NCBI GenBank assembly: GCA_020253595.1
Contig: JADCBH010000119.1
Location: 1-14,660 of the forward strand
DNA: 14,660 bases
Direction of reading: 5' to 3'
Source: Brevundimonas sp.
Lineage (GTDB): Bacteria; Pseudomonadota; Alphaproteobacteria; Caulobacterales; Caulobacteraceae
Shown: positions 13,735 to 14,660 of the stretch, piece by piece
How positions within the stretch are numbered: position 1 is the first letter of the stretch
Layout of the letters: the number at the start of each line of letters is the position of its first letter
Made by a program: the position numbers and the translations under genes
The notes under the pieces: generated by a model
What the model saw: only the letters and a program-made list of their open reading frames with translations
Databases searched by the model: none
Told to the model about the DNA's origin: nothing

Positions 13735-14645
13735 GCCGCGCCATCCAGATCGTCGAGGTCGGAGCCCGCGACGGTCTGCAGAACGAAAAGGCGATCCTTG
13801 ATCCCGCCGTCCGCGCCGAACTGGTACTGCGTCTGGAAGCGGCGGGGGCCCGTCGGATCGAGGCCGTCAGCTTTGTCCACCCGAAGCTGGTGCCGCAGAT
13901 GGCCGGGGCCGAGGAGGTCATGGCGGCGCTGCCTCCGGCCGAGGGACGCAGCCGTATCGGTCTGGTCCTGAACGGCAAGGGCTATGACCGGGCGCTCGGC
14001 ACGGGGGTTGACGAGGTCAACGTCTCCCTTTCGATCACCGATGGCTTCGGCCTGAAGAACCAGGGTCTGGCGACGAAGGACCAGATCGCCATGCTGGAGG
14101 CCATCCTCGCCGGGCGCGCCAACTCGGCCGGCGGCGAGACGCCGGTGCCGTCGCTTTCGGCCACCCTGTCCTGCGTCTGGGGCTGCCCGTTCGACGGGGA
14201 GGTGTCGGTTGAGAAAGTCACGGCGGTGGTCGGCGCGCTTGCCCGGCTGGGTGTGAAGGAAATCGGCTTGGCCGACACCATCGGCGTCGGCGATCCGTGG
14301 AGCGTCACGCGAAAGATCTTGGCTGCCCGCGCCGCTGCACCGGACGCGATCCTGCGCCTGCATTTCCACGACACACGAAACACCGGCGTCGCCAATGCCT
14401 ATGCGGCGGTTCAGGCGGGCGTGGATGTGCTGGACGCCTCCGTCGGCGGTATCGGCGGCTGTCCCTTCGCGCCCGGTGCCACGGGCAATGTGGCGACCGA
14501 GGACCTCGTCTACATGCTGGAGCGCGCGGGATACGCCACCGGCTATGATCTCGACGCCCTGATCGAGACCGCCCGCTGGATCGGAGAGCGCATCGGCAGG
14601 CCGACACCCAGCGCGCTCAGCCGGGCCGGTGGCTGGCCTCGCTAA
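13731..14645 (+). CDS. mvaB: Hydroxymethylglutaryl-CoA lyase
   Basis: A 304-residue TIM-barrel lyase of the HMGL-like family, which cleaves HMG-CoA to acetyl-CoA and acetoacetate in leucine breakdown. Residues matching the known active site are all present: Arg13-Asp14 (VGARDGLQNEK), Glu44, His211 and His213 (HFHDT), Cys244 in GGIGGCPFAPGATGN, and Asn253. ATEDLVYML (255-263) also matches the human enzyme. A related lyase acting on isohexenylglutaryl-CoA is an alternative that cannot be excluded without neighbours. No other leucine or acyl-CoA genes are in the window, but the downstream side is cut 15 bases after the TAA. The ATG at 13731 overlaps the upstream stop (ATGA), implying co-transcription with the glycosyltransferase, an unusual pairing with no obvious functional link. 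Confidence 0.88.
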   Translation: MSRAIQIVEVGARDGLQNEKAILDPAVRAELVLRLEAAGARRIEAVSFVHPKLVPQMAGAEEVMAALPPAEGRSRIGLVLNGKGYDRALGTGVDEVNVSLSITDGFGLKNQGLATKDQIAMLEAILAGRANSAGGETPVPSLSATLSCVWGCPFDGEVSVEKVTAVVGALARLGVKEIGLADTIGVGDPWSVTRKILAARAAAPDAILRLHFHDTRNTGVANAYAAVQAGVDVLDASVGGIGGCPFAPGATGNVATEDLVYMLERAGYATGYDLDALIETARWIGERIGRPTPSALSRAGGWPR

Positions 14646-14660
14646 CCCCCGTCGTGGCGA

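Noticed and set aside
1..14660. CRISPR array, tRNA/rRNA genes, transposase, phage, toxin-antitoxin or defence genes
   Set aside because: Looked for on both strands; no regularly spaced repeats, cloverleaf-like sequences or hallmark protein motifs were seen.

Overview
The window is GC-rich chromosomal DNA (roughly two-thirds G+C), gene-dense, with short intergenic gaps and many start/stop overlaps. The strongest lineage marker is a DivL homologue: a multi-PAS kinase whose H-box carries tyrosine where histidine kinases have the phosphoaccepting histidine. With a CgtA/ObgE GTPase, an intracellular PHA depolymerase and GANTC sites (the CcrM methylation target) upstream of divL, this points to an alphaproteobacterium of the Caulobacterales, with Brevundimonas or a close relative as my best guess from pattern alone.

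Layout. (1) 1-856, minus: the first ~285 codons of ObgE/CgtA, cut by the window edge. (2) 857-1060: a divergent intergenic region with two 45-bp repeat copies and two GANTC sites. (3) 1061-3385, plus: divL. (4) 3386-3597: a gap with a 14-bp tandem repeat and an inverted counterpart. (5) 3598-6621, plus: four tightly packed genes: PHA depolymerase, a YgjP-type metallohydrolase, an alkyltransferase-like (MGMT-fold) protein without the acceptor cysteine, and a membrane-anchored SRPBCC protein. (6) 6644-11080, minus: in transcription order a four-helix membrane protein, fmt, truA and a bifunctional PBP1A-type peptidoglycan synthase; fmt and truA overlap at TGATG. (7) 11231-11962, minus, and 12037-13734, plus: a divergent pair, a DPM1-type GT2 glycosyltransferase and an ArnT/PMT-type membrane glycosyltransferase, which together suggest polyprenyl-phosphate-sugar synthesis and transfer to an envelope acceptor. 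(8) 13731-14645, plus: an HMG-CoA lyase that overlaps the preceding gene at ATGA.

The window is mostly core and housekeeping genome (cell-cycle control, ribosome/GTPase, initiator tRNA formylation, tRNA pseudouridylation, cell wall, PHA turnover). I see no tRNA or rRNA gene, CRISPR array, transposase, phage gene, toxin-antitoxin pair or defence island, and no evidence for a wholly new multi-gene system. The items most worth following are the DivL tyrosine with its GANTC-bearing upstream region, the acceptor-less MGMT-fold protein, the uncharacterised membrane proteins, and the intergenic repeats and inverted repeats.
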